A DNA stretch of 64,000 nt from an uncultured Ilyobacter sp. (GTDB taxonomy: Bacteria; Fusobacteriota; Fusobacteriia; Fusobacteriales; Fusobacteriaceae), in assembly GCF_963663625.1 (NCBI RefSeq), contig NZ_OY760438.1, forward strand, positions 248,001-312,000. The letters are read 5' to 3'. The translations under genes were made by a program, and so were the position numbers. Under the pieces are notes generated by a model. It did no database searches. It saw nothing but the letters and a program-made list of their open reading frames with translations, and had not been told where the DNA came from. This document shows, piece after piece, positions 1 through 6,543 of this stretch; positions within the stretch are counted from its first letter, which is position 1; each line of letters starts with the position of its first letter.

Positions 1-1
1 T

Positions 2-103
2 ATAAACGAGGGAAGAGGAGAGGACTTTGATCCTGAACTTGTAGATATATTTTTAAAATGCCACCAAGAAATAAAAATTATATATAATAGAAACATTAAC
101 TGA
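2..103 (+). CDS. C-terminal end of a probable HD-GYP domain protein (5' truncated by window edge)
   Basis: Only the last 33 codons are present. They read through a segment containing GEDFDPELVDIFL and end in TGA at 101-103. The FDPELVxxFL pattern is typical of the last helix of HD-GYP/HD-hydrolase domains, which degrade cyclic dinucleotides or act as signalling hydrolases. The rest of the protein lies outside the window, so membership of the HD-GYP family is an inference from this short motif. A strong terminator follows at once. Confidence 0.5.
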   Translation: MNEGRGEDFDPELVDIFLKCHQEIKIIYNRNIN

Positions 104-142
104 CTAAAAAAAGAGCCACTGTGGCTCTTTTTTTAGTCAGTT
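98..142. terminator. Bidirectional intrinsic terminator
   Basis: A perfect inverted repeat of about 22 bp per arm centres on GAGCCACTGTGGCTC, with A-tract and T-tract arms. It can terminate the plus-strand gene ending at 103 and the minus-strand xpt transcript. Confidence 0.85.
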
Positions 143-241
143 ATCTATAGAAAATTCCTGATATATATTTTTCAAATATTAAAATATTTTAAAGTGTCAG
201 GTGGAAATAATAGGAGAAATAAAACTGTGTCGCGGCGCTAC

Positions 242-808
242 TTAAATAAAATTTATTTTTCCAAGCTCCATTTTATCAATTATAGCTAAGGATTCTAAAT
301 GAATACCCTGGTTTCTTAGAATATTTCCACCAGGTTGAAATCCTTTTTCTATTGCAATTCCTATTCCTATAAGCTCGGCTCCAGCTTGTTCTATAATTTT
401 TTGAATTCCGATAATAGCGTTTCCAGTTGCAAGGAAATCATCAACAAATAAAATTTTATCTTCAGAATTTAAAAATTCTTTGGAAACACAGATATCATAG
501 TCTACTTTTTTTGTAAATGAATGAACTTTTTCAAAATACATTCCATCCATGGTAGTTGGCTTTTTTTTCTTTGCAAAAACTAAAGGAACATCAAAAGCTA
601 CAGCGGCAGCAAGTCCAATGGCAATACCTGAAGCTTCAATAGTCAGAATTTTATTAATTTTTTTTCCTTCAAATTTTTTTTTTAGCTCTTTTCCCATCTC
701 CATCATGATGATTGGATCTATTTGGTGGTTTAGAAAACTATCTACTTTGAGAGTGGTTGGGTTTATTATTTCTCCATTTTTCAGTATTTTTTCTTTTAAT
801 AATTTCAA
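242..808 (-). CDS. xpt: Xanthine phosphoribosyltransferase
   Basis: A 188-aa purine-salvage enzyme that converts xanthine plus PRPP to XMP in the cytosol. The PRPP-binding loop is visible as ILFVDDFLATGNA around residues 118-130, and a second conserved segment, TIEASGIAIG, lies near residue 56. The length matches the Xpt family (about 190 aa). The start is a TTG at 806-808, chosen because AGGAGG sits at the right distance upstream. A consensus promoter lies at 925-953. The product XMP is the substrate of GuaA, whose gene lies divergently on the other side of the IS982 element, so the two were probably neighbouring purine genes before the insertion. No purine aptamer is visible in the xpt leader. 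Confidence 0.93.
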   Translation of the reverse strand: MKLLKEKILKNGEIINPTTLKVDSFLNHQIDPIIMMEMGKELKKKFEGKKINKILTIEASGIAIGLAAAVAFDVPLVFAKKKKPTTMDGMYFEKVHSFTKKVDYDICVSKEFLNSEDKILFVDDFLATGNAIIGIQKIIEQAGAELIGIGIAIEKGFQPGGNILRNQGIHLESLAIIDKMELGKINFI

Positions 809-924
809 TTTTGTCCTCCTAAATAATAATCGTATTATCTTAAATAATTTGAGTGCTATAAAAATATTTTGCAGATTAAATTTGTTATTATAAGTTTACC
901 TTTTTAAAGAACAAACTTTTATCA

Positions 925-953
925 TGTATAACATGAATTATATCAAATGTCAA
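925..953 (-). promoter_or_regulatory. Sigma70-type promoter of xpt
   Basis: On the minus strand TTGACA (953-948) is followed by a 17-bp spacer and TATACA (930-925). The leader to the TTG start is about 105 nt and holds only weak hairpins. Confidence 0.75.
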
Positions 954-1046
954 TTGGACTAAGAGTTTTGTGACAGTTCACTACTCTTTTAATGATTGAC
1001 AAAATAACACTTCACGTGGTATATTTTTTAAATATAAAATTAATTA

Positions 1047-1946
1047 ACCTAAGTTGCTACCTTGCTAATTATGCGATAAAATACTCTTAAAATAACAACT
1101 TTAGGAGTGCACAATATGAAAGATAACATTTATGATATATTAGAATTTGTTCAATTTATTCTTAATCTTACTGGTCATCAAGAAAATTCTCAAGCTAAAA
1201 TGAGAGATGCTGAAGTTATTACAACGGCAATAATCGCAGGAATATATTTTAATGGTAACTTCCAAAAGACTTTAACTTTTTTTGAAGACTATCCTCATTT
1301 TGATTATGTTCTTTCTAAAAGTAGATTCTCTAGAAGACTTGCTAATTTAGGTTCTACCTTAAGTAAAATAATGGATATCATTATGGAACATAATAAAAAT
1401 AGATCTGAAACCAAAGAATTTATGATTGATTCTTTCCCTATCTCTGTGTGTGACAATTATAGAATTCCTAGATGCAAAATATATTTAGATCATGATCTTT
1501 ACAGAGGATACATTTCAAGTAAAAGAAAATTTTTTTCGGAGCAAGACTCCATTTGATGACAAATGAAAAAGGCTTACCTGTAGAATATAAAATATTACCT
1601 GGATCTATTGCTGATATTACAGCATTTAAAGATTTTAGTTTTGATTTGCCAAAAGATGCCATTATTTATGCGGACAGAGCATATAATGACTATGTTCTTG
1701 AAGACGTATTAAGTGATGTTGATATTTACCTTTCACCTATGAGACGTAAAAATTCAAAGCGTTCTAAAAGTAAAAGTCAGGAATTTCTTGATCATATAAA
1801 AAGAAAACTAATTGAAACTGTAGGAAGTTCTATAAATAGATTGATGCCAAAGTCTATCCATAGTGTTACTTCTAGGTGTTTTGAACTCAAAATTCTATTA
1901 TTTTTAATGGGTTATACATTTTTAAATATGAAGTAGCAACTTGGGT
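1047..1946 (+). mobile_element. IS982-family insertion sequence, copy 1 (900 bp)
   Basis: The element is bounded by imperfect inverted repeats ACCTAAGTTGCTACCTT (left) and ACCCAAGTTGCTACTT (right, reverse complement), with a 6-bp target duplication TAATTA at 1041-1046 and 1947-1952. It encodes one transposase split by a -1 frameshift. A copy with the same protein translation and exactly the same length lies inverted at 49029-49928. It sits between xpt and guaA, just upstream of the guaA riboswitch. Confidence 0.9.
1116..1936 (+). CDS. IS982-family transposase, needs a -1 frameshift
   Basis: The DDE-type transposase is split in two reading frames that overlap by ATGA at 1553-1556. The first part carries the N-terminal domain and the first catalytic Asp region (MIDSFPISVCD). 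The second carries GLPVEYKILPGS and the second Asp region (AIIYADRAYND). Reading through a T7 run at 1530-1536 in the -1 frame joins them as KFFFGARLHLMTNEKG, which restores the family consensus and gives about 273 aa. A small GGAG/CTCC hairpin (1538-1550) follows the T run. The ATG at 1116 is chosen over the upstream GTG because AGGAG precedes it by 7 nt. Whether the shift is programmed or a mutation is open; both copies share it. Confidence 0.8.
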
Positions 1947-1980
1947 TAATTAATAATATCTAAAAATGTGACTTATTATC

Positions 1981-2014
1981 TTGATATTGGTCACTATTTT
2001 ATTTTATTTATAAA
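1981..2014 (+). promoter_or_regulatory. Candidate guaA promoter
   Basis: Two overlapping weak options lie between the IS and the riboswitch: TTGGTC (1987-1992) with 16 bp to TATAAA (2009-2014), or TTGATA (1981-1986) with 18 bp to TATTTA (2005-2010). Either starts transcription just before the P1 helix of the aptamer. Neither is a strong consensus. Confidence 0.4.
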
Positions 2015-2020
2015 AAATAT

Positions 2021-2085
2021 TGCTCATATAAACTGCAAATACGGTGCGGTGTATCTACGACTAACCTTAAATTGGTCTCTATGAG
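2021..2085 (+). ncRNA. Purine riboswitch aptamer, guanine class, controlling guaA
   Basis: All parts of the purine fold can be read: P1 CTCAT (2023-2027) with ATGAG (2081-2085); P2 CTGCA (2033-2037) with TGCGG (2045-2049); loop L2 AATACGG (2038-2044); J2/3 TGTATCTAC (2050-2058); P3 GACTAA (2059-2064) with TTGGTC (2072-2077); loop L3 CCTTAAA (2065-2071); J3/1 TCT (2078-2080). L2 and L3 keep the GG and CC needed for the kissing interaction. J2/3 matches GUUUCUAC except at the flipped-out base. The specificity base in J3/1 is C (2079), which pairs with guanine; adenine switches have U. The fit to the family was made by eye. Confidence 0.85.
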
Positions 2086-2105
2086 AGGTGTAATGACTTA
2101 GGTAA

Positions 2106-2169
2106 AGTTTAAGTATACGCTTTTCATACTTTTAAATGGTAGGATGGAGCATATACTTGAACTTTTTTT
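2106..2169 (+). terminator. Attenuator (expression platform) of the guaA riboswitch
   Basis: AGTTTAAGTATA (2106-2117) pairs with TATACTTGAACT (2152-2163), 12 bp with one G-U, followed by a T run to 2169, which makes a terminator. The same upstream arm can instead pair AAGTAT (2111-2116) with ATACTT (2126-2131), a mutually exclusive short hairpin. This arrangement fits ligand-controlled termination ahead of guaA. Confidence 0.7.
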
Positions 2170-2191
2170 AATATTATTTTGGAGGTTTTGA

Positions 2192-3730
2192 ATGAAAAAG
2201 AATAGTATCGTCATATTAGATTTTGGTTCACAGTACAACCAACTTATTGCGAGAAGAGTGAGAGAGATGGGGGTTTATGCAGAGGTAGTCCCTTATTTTG
2301 AAGACCTTGAAAAAATCAAAGAGAGAGAACCAAAAGGGATAATTTTATCTGGAGGACCAGCATCTGTATATCTTGATGGAGCTCCTACCATAGATAAAAA
2401 AATATATGAATTGGGAATACCTGTATTGGGAATATGTTATGGAATGCAATTGACAATGCACCTTCTTGGAGGTAAAGTAGCAAAAGCTGATAAACAGGAA
2501 TTTGGAAAAGCTGAACTTATAATAGATGACAAAACAAACCCTTTTTTTGACTGTGTACCTGATAATTCACAAGTTTGGATGAGTCATGGGGACCACGTGA
2601 CCGAAATAGCAAAAGGATTTAAGCAGATAGCTCATACAGATTCGTCTATATCTACAGTATGTGATTCGGATAGAAATTTTTACTGTGTACAATTCCATCC
2701 TGAGGTAACTCATTCTGTTTATGGGAAGCAAATGCTTGAAAATTTTGTATTCAATGTGGCAAAATGTGAAAAAAATTGGTCTATGGGTAACTACATAGAT
2801 GCGACAGTAAAGGAGATAAGAGAAAAGGTAGGGGATAAAAAAGTTATACTCGCTCTTTCAGGTGGAGTTGATTCTTCAGTTGCAGCGGTTCTGATACATA
2901 AAGCTATAGGAGACCAACTTAGCTGCTTTTTTGTAGATACAGGGCTTATGAGAAAAAATGAAGCTGAAAAAGTGATGGAGACTTACGGTCAACACTACAA
3001 TATAAATATAGAATGCATAGATGCAGAGGATAGGTTCCTTTCAAAACTGGAAGGAGTAAGTGATCCAGAAGAAAAAAGGAAAATAATAGGTAAAGAGTTC
3101 ATTTATATTTTTGAAGATCAAAAGAGGAGATTTAAAGATGCAGATTTTCTTGCTCAGGGAACAATCTATCCTGATGTAATAGAATCTCAGTCTGTAAAAG
3201 GTCCTTCTGCAACAATAAAATCTCACCACAATGTTGGTGGACTTCCAGAAGAGATGGAATTTGAACTGTTAGAACCTTTAAGGGAGTTATTCAAAGATGA
3301 GGTAAGACAAGTTGGAAGAGAGCTAGGAATACCAGATCATATGATTGACAGACACCCTTTCCCAGGACCAGGGTTAGGAATCAGAATTTTAGGTGAAGTT
3401 ACTAGAGAAAAGGCTGATATACTAAGAGAAGCAGATGATATATTTATCGAAGAGCTTAGAAATGAAAGGCTTTACAGCAAGGTAAGTCAGGCCTTTGTTG
3501 TACTACTTCCTGTAAAGTCTGTTGGAGTAATGGGAGACGAAAGGACTTATGAATACACAGCTGTTTTGAGGTCTGCAGATACTACGGATTTCATGACTGC
3601 AACTTGGTCGAGACTTCCATATGATTTTTTAGAAAAAGTTTCCAATAGAATAATAAATGAAGTAAAGGGTATAAATAGAATGACCTATGATATTTCTTCA
3701 AAACCACCTGCAACAATTGAGTGGGAATAG
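2192..3730 (+). CDS. guaA: GMP synthase (glutamine-hydrolysing)
   Basis: A 512-aa enzyme that aminates XMP to GMP using glutamine and ATP. The class I amidotransferase domain spans about residues 6-195 with LSGGPASV, the nucleophile Cys82 in GICYGMQ, and the His-Glu pair in FHPEVTHS. The ATP pyrophosphatase P-loop is [12 protein letters not shown] (about 220-231), and the dimerisation domain ends in the canonical KPPATIEWE. The start has a good GGAGG site. The last codons are the phage attachment site: the prophage begins inside them, and the stop codon is TAG where the uninterrupted gene would read TAA (as in attR). A riboswitch and attenuator control it. Confidence 0.97.
   Translation: MKKNSIVILDFGSQYNQLIARRVREMGVYAEVVPYFEDLEKIKEREPKGIILSGGPASVYLDGAPTIDKKIYELGIPVLGICYGMQLTMHLLGGKVAKADKQEFGKAELIIDDKTNPFFDCVPDNSQVWMSHGDHVTEIAKGFKQIAHTDSSISTVCDSDRNFYCVQFHPEVTHSVYGKQMLENFVFNVAKCEKNWSMGNYIDATVKEIREKVGDKKVILALSGGVDSSVAAVLIHKAIGDQLSCFFVDTGLMRKNEAEKVMETYGQHYNINIECIDAEDRFLSKLEGVSDPEEKRKIIGKEFIYIFEDQKRRFKDADFLAQGTIYPDVIESQSVKGPSATIKSHHNVGGLPEEMEFELLEPLRELFKDEVRQVGRELGIPDHMIDRHPFPGPGLGIRILGEVTREKADILREADDIFIEELRNERLYSKVSQAFVVLLPVKSVGVMGDERTYEYTAVLRSADTTDFMTATWSRLPYDFLEKVSNRIINEVKGINRMTYDISSKPPATIEWE
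3717..3729 (+). other. attL core, overlapping the guaA stop region
   Basis: TTGAGTGGGAATA encodes the last residues (I/E-W-E) and most of the stop codon of guaA. The same 13 bp recur at 48769-48781. After the core the left copy continues GG and the right copy continues ATTAA, so the original host sequence was GAATAATTAA and the phage supplied TAG. Confidence 0.85.
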
Positions 3731-3787
3731 GATTGAATGGTATCAAATAGTTGCAAACAAAGATATTGAGAGTAATGCATTTTTAAA

Positions 3788-3823
3788 TGCTCCTAGGATG
3801 CTCCTAAAAATAAAAAATAGTAT
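3788..3823 (+). repeat. Putative integrase arm-type site, left
   Basis: The paired motif TGCTCCTAGGATGCTCCTA followed by an A-rich stretch closely matches 48651-48690 (TGCTCCTAAAATGATCCTA plus A-rich stretch). Both lie just inside the att cores, as expected for arm-binding sites of a tyrosine integrase. Confidence 0.55.
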
Positions 3824-3830
3824 TAATTTA

Positions 3831-3866
3831 AAGCCTGGATATCAAATCCGGGCTTGTTCTTTTTTT
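3831..3866 (+). terminator. Intrinsic terminator supplied by the phage behind guaA
   Basis: AAGCCTGGAT (3831-3840) pairs with ATCCGGGCTT (3846-3855), followed by TTCTTTTTTT. It replaces the native guaA terminator, which integration displaced to 48788. Confidence 0.8.
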
Positions 3867-3898
3867 GTGGAAATATTTAATATTTTTTTAAAAAAACA

Positions 3899-3927
3899 TT
3901 GACACGTACCAAATGCACGTGTACAAT
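3899..3927 (+). promoter_or_regulatory. hicAB promoter with internal palindromic operator
   Basis: TTGACA (3899-3904), a 17-bp spacer and TACAAT (3922-3927). The spacer and flanks hold a perfect inverted repeat ACACGT (3902-3907) / ACGTGT (3917-3922), well placed for autorepression by HicB. Confidence 0.75.
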
Positions 3928-3948
3928 ATAAGTGTAGGAGGTGAGGGA

Positions 3949-4131
3949 GTGAGGTCAAAAGATTTGATGAAAATCATTGAAAAAGATGGTTGGTATCTTG
4001 TGAATATTAAAGGTTCGCACCATCAATTCAAACACCCTACTAAAAAAGGGAGAGTTACAATACCACATCCCAAGAAAGACCTACCAAAAGGAACTATTAA
4101 AAGTATCCTGAAACAAGCAGGGCTTGAATAA
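3949..4131 (+). CDS. hicA: HicA-type mRNA interferase toxin
   Basis: A 60-aa protein with the double-stranded-RNA-binding-like HicA fold. RSKDLMKIIEKDGW opens the domain, GSHHQFKHP carries the conserved catalytic His (KGSHHxF), and TIPHPKKDLPKGTIKSIL closes it. HicA cleaves mRNA and is held inactive by HicB. The GTG at 3949 is chosen because AGGAGG lies 6 nt upstream and the domain begins there; an upstream ATG at 3913 would fall inside the promoter. It precedes hicB by 28 bp in the same transcript. Position beside attL suggests a role in prophage maintenance (inference). Confidence 0.9.
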   Translation: MRSKDLMKIIEKDGWYLVNIKGSHHQFKHPTKKGRVTIPHPKKDLPKGTIKSILKQAGLE

Positions 4132-4159
4132 AGCCCTGCACCAAAGGAGATGATTATAT

Positions 4160-4561
4160 ATGAAAGATGTTTATATTTATCCGGCAATTTTTACTTATGC
4201 TGATGATGGTATCTCTATTGAATTCCCAGGCTTAGAAGGAGCTTATACTTGTGGAGACACTGAAGAAGAAGCCCTTTACATGGCTAAAGACTGTTTAGAA
4301 TTACATCTTTATGGAATGGAAGAAGATGGTGAGACTATTCCTGAAGCTTTAAAGATTAGAGATATTAAGCTAGGAGAAGATCAATCAGTAGTAATGGTCA
4401 GAGTTAATATGAAACCTGTAAGGGATGAGATGCAAAATAAAGCTGTGAAAAAAACTTTAACTATTCCAAAGTGGCTAAACGATGCAGCTTTAAAGCAGCA
4501 TATCAACTTCTCAGCACTTTTAAAGTCAGCACTCATGGATGAATTAGAAATTAATCACTAA
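4160..4561 (+). CDS. hicB: HicB-type antitoxin with C-terminal ribbon-helix-helix
   Basis: A 133-aa antitoxin. The N-terminal partially degraded RNase H-like fold is seen in YPAIFTYADDGISIEFPG and CGDTEEEALYMAKDCLEL. The C-terminal 45 residues (KKTLTIPKWLNDAA and INFSALLKSALMDEL) form a ribbon-helix-helix DNA-binding segment. It neutralises HicA and probably represses the shared promoter through the ACACGT/ACGTGT palindrome. A GGAG site precedes the ATG. A terminator follows directly. Confidence 0.9.
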   Translation: MKDVYIYPAIFTYADDGISIEFPGLEGAYTCGDTEEEALYMAKDCLELHLYGMEEDGETIPEALKIRDIKLGEDQSVVMVRVNMKPVRDEMQNKAVKKTLTIPKWLNDAALKQHINFSALLKSALMDELEINH

Positions 4562-4587
4562 AAAGTCGGGCAATCAAGCCCGACTTT
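4561..4587. terminator. Bidirectional terminator between hicB and the phage late operon
   Basis: AAAAGTCGGGC, a 6-nt loop and GCCCGACTTT. It ends hicAB on plus and the long leftward late transcript on minus (T run on both strands). Confidence 0.85.
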
Positions 4588-4589
4588 CA

Positions 4590-4761
4590 TCATCTGAAAA
4601 TATTCTTAAAAATCTCTGATATAGAATCCCCTCTAAGGTTTGCCTTGAGTATTACCAGCTTGGTCTTATATTGCAAAGGGTTAAAACTTAACTCAAAGCC
4701 CTGTTTTTTCAGGGTTATTCCTTCAAACCCAAGTCTAATTTTACTTTCTTCAATTCATTTT
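4590..4761 (-). other. Possible small open frame at the end of the late operon, no normal start codon
   Basis: On the minus strand a frame overlapping the end of the 4715-4999 gene runs for about 55 codons to a TGA at 4592-4590. It reads a basic, ordinary-looking sequence (KKQGFELSF, YKTKLVILKANLRGDSI). No ATG, GTG or TTG is available after the preceding in-frame stop, so it would need ATT/CTG or frameshift expression from the upstream gene. It may be a gene remnant. Confidence 0.25.
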
Positions 4762-4999
4762 TAACAGTTTCATTATCCACTAAATTTATATCACCGTCAA
4801 CATCACTATTCAGCAGCCCTCTTTCGAAAGCTTTTAACCTCTCTGCTATAAGTTTAGCCAAAGATGGTGGAATAGTCTCAGCGGCCTTCCTGCCCAATGC
4901 TAAAAATTTTGGGACAGGTAATATCCAACCAACCAAAAATACTGCCAATGGCCAAAGCAACGCCGCATTCCCACTTAAAAAATCTAATATTTTTTCCAT
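4715..4999 (-). CDS. Small one-helix membrane protein of the lysis cassette (holin-like)
   Basis: A 94-aa protein with one hydrophobic helix at about residues 8-30 (AALLWPLAVFLVGWILPVP) and a charged C-terminal tail. It sits two genes behind the endolysin, where phages carry holins or accessory lysis proteins. No family signature was recognised, so the role is inferred from size, topology and position. A GGAGG site precedes the ATG. Confidence 0.5.
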   Translation of the reverse strand: MEKILDFLSGNAALLWPLAVFLVGWILPVPKFLALGRKAAETIPPSLAKLIAERLKAFERGLLNSDVDGDINLVDNETVKNELKKVKLDLGLKE

Positions 5000-5007
5000 T
5001 TTCCCTC

Positions 5008-5271
5008 CTATTTATTTGCTAATTTTTCTAATAAATTTACCACAATTCCACTTTGTCTGTGCCCCTCTTCATGGAGATCCTTGTGCATTTTTGCATAAGT
5101 TTCGTGATCTTCTTTATCGAGCTTTTTTTCATGTAAAATATCGACATCTTTTTTATTTTCAGCTTTAATTTTTCCTTGTTCCCTCCAAAGATAAAGAATC
5201 GCACAACATATCAACGTCAGTACCCCGTAAAGTGGGTTTTCAAATATCCCTTGGACTAACCCAAACATCAA
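5008..5271 (-). CDS. Small membrane protein, holin or spanin-like
   Basis: An 87-aa protein. A membrane helix at about residues 11-29 (YGVLTLICCAILYLW) is followed by a long charged, helix-forming tail rich in Lys, Glu, Asp and His. That layout resembles BhlA-type holins or inner-membrane spanins. It lies directly behind the endolysin gene and ahead of a second one-helix protein, so the three form the lysis cassette. AGGAGG is present upstream. Which of the two small proteins is the holin cannot be told from sequence. Confidence 0.5.
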   Translation of the reverse strand: MMFGLVQGIFENPLYGVLTLICCAILYLWREQGKIKAENKKDVDILHEKKLDKEDHETYAKMHKDLHEEGHRQSGIVVNLLEKLANK

Positions 5272-5299
5272 TCTCCTCCTTTAGTATGCCATAGTTGTA

Positions 5300-5740
5300 T
5301 TATGTTAGAAAAAGCTCTTTTTCCGCTTCTCTTCTTCTTATTAAACCTCTTAGCTTCTTTCCGTTGCTATAGATCCACCTCTCGAACTCTTTAGAGGCAC
5401 CTTCAAGATCCCCAGAGTTTATTTTTCTGAGAAGAGTAGAGTTCTTAAAGTTACCTACCCCGACATTAAAAGCAAAACTCACGAGGGCGGAGAACTGATT
5501 GCTGTTCAAGTCCACCTTGATTAATTTAGATATATCTTTTTCAAAATCATTCACAAGGCTCTTAAATAGCTTTTCAGCTCTTTCTTTTGTTATCGTGTTG
5601 CCCAGTTTAACTTTTGTACCGTCTTCGTATCTTGTAGCCCCATAACCAATTGTAGGCACACCTGCAGGGCACAGGTATGCTTTTAATCTGAGCTTTTCAA
5701 AATCTTTTATGAGCGTTTCCCCTTCTGCATTAGTTTTCAT
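5300..5740 (-). CDS. Endolysin, phage T4/P21-type lysozyme (GH24)
   Basis: A 146-aa muramidase that cuts the glycan strands of peptidoglycan at lysis. The E-x8-C-x5-T catalytic pattern is visible at the start (FEKLRLKAYLCPAGVPTIGYG, given here in two steps: FEKLRLKAYL, then CPAGVPTIGYG). The Cys replaces the Asp of T4 lysozyme, a variant also common among phage lysozymes. ALVSFAFNVGVGNF is the second conserved block. No signal peptide is seen, so export needs a holin. The ATG at 5740 follows AGGTGG; an ATG at 5755 overlapping the stop of the upstream gene is an alternative. Confidence 0.9.
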   Translation of the reverse strand: MKTNAEGETLIKDFEKLRLKAYLCPAGVPTIGYGATRYEDGTKVKLGNTITKERAEKLFKSLVNDFEKDISKLIKVDLNSNQFSALVSFAFNVGVGNFKNSTLLRKINSGDLEGASKEFERWIYSNGKKLRGLIRRREAEKELFLT

Positions 5741-5748
5741 GCAACCAC

Positions 5749-6483
5749 CTACCATGCTTGGTCAATATCAAAGTTGATAAGCCCTTGTTCATCTAGGCCG
5801 TTTATAAGAACTTTCATTTCCACTTCTCTTATGAATTGCGAGCTCCTAAAATCCCCTATGGCTTCATATATTTCTTCCATTCTTACGATATCGGTTATAG
5901 GGCTCTCTAGCTGACCGCTGGAATATGCCCAAAAGGCAGACTTCCCTTTCACTACTTTGTCAAGCTGTCCCCTTGCATCGGAAACATCTTGAGTTCTCCC
6001 TTTAATGATCTTTTCCTCAAATATGGTTCCCTGCTCAAGCATCTCTTCCCTTTTATCCTTCAATTGACTTTTTAAGACTTCTTTCCATTCAATTTCCTTT
6101 TCAGGGGTAAGTATATATACCTTGTTTCCGTTATCCCAAGTGTGATAATTAGAAGCCTTGTCAATATTTACTATTTCTCCGTTCTGGTATACTTTCCCTT
6201 CTCCCAAAGAAATTAATCCGGCTTCAAATTTCTCAGCCGTATTCATCTCTCTTACTATCCCATTGTCCACAGTTGGATAGCTCAGTCCCTCTCCGTAGTA
6301 GATACAGTGAGTTTCAGAATCATATTCAGGCAAATCACCCCATAGAGGAAACATTTTCTTATAATCTCCACCATATATGTTTTGAAATTCATCTTCAGTA
6401 TAAGAACAATCTCTTATTTTTTTAGCGTATCCATCTATATTTTTTTCTGTTTTATGATACATATTAAAAAGTTTTTTACTCAT
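5749..6483 (-). CDS. Tail-fibre-associated protein 2 (DUF4376-like, fibre assembly)
   Basis: A 244-aa protein. Its C-terminus (VLINGLDEQGLINFDIDQAW) is clearly related to the end of the 8517-9188 product (INGLSTVEELENFDIAANW), so the two are paralogous. Both lie directly behind a large tail-fibre gene, as fibre-assembly chaperones or distal fibre proteins usually do. The middle (WKEVLKSQLKDKREEMLEQG) matches the charged helical start of DUF4376-type tail proteins. The function is inferred from position and paralogy. Confidence 0.6.
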   Translation of the reverse strand: MSKKLFNMYHKTEKNIDGYAKKIRDCSYTEDEFQNIYGGDYKKMFPLWGDLPEYDSETHCIYYGEGLSYPTVDNGIVREMNTAEKFEAGLISLGEGKVYQNGEIVNIDKASNYHTWDNGNKVYILTPEKEIEWKEVLKSQLKDKREEMLEQGTIFEEKIIKGRTQDVSDARGQLDKVVKGKSAFWAYSSGQLESPITDIVRMEEIYEAIGDFRSSQFIREVEMKVLINGLDEQGLINFDIDQAW

Positions 6484-6543
6484 TTTTACCCCCTTAATTT
6501 TTAGTTTTTATTCTTTGTAACTTCGTATAAAGTTTAGAATTTA

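Noticed and set aside
809-948. Purine riboswitch on xpt
   Set aside because: The leader lacks the conserved J2/3 and the L2/L3 loop pairs; only weak A/T hairpins are present.
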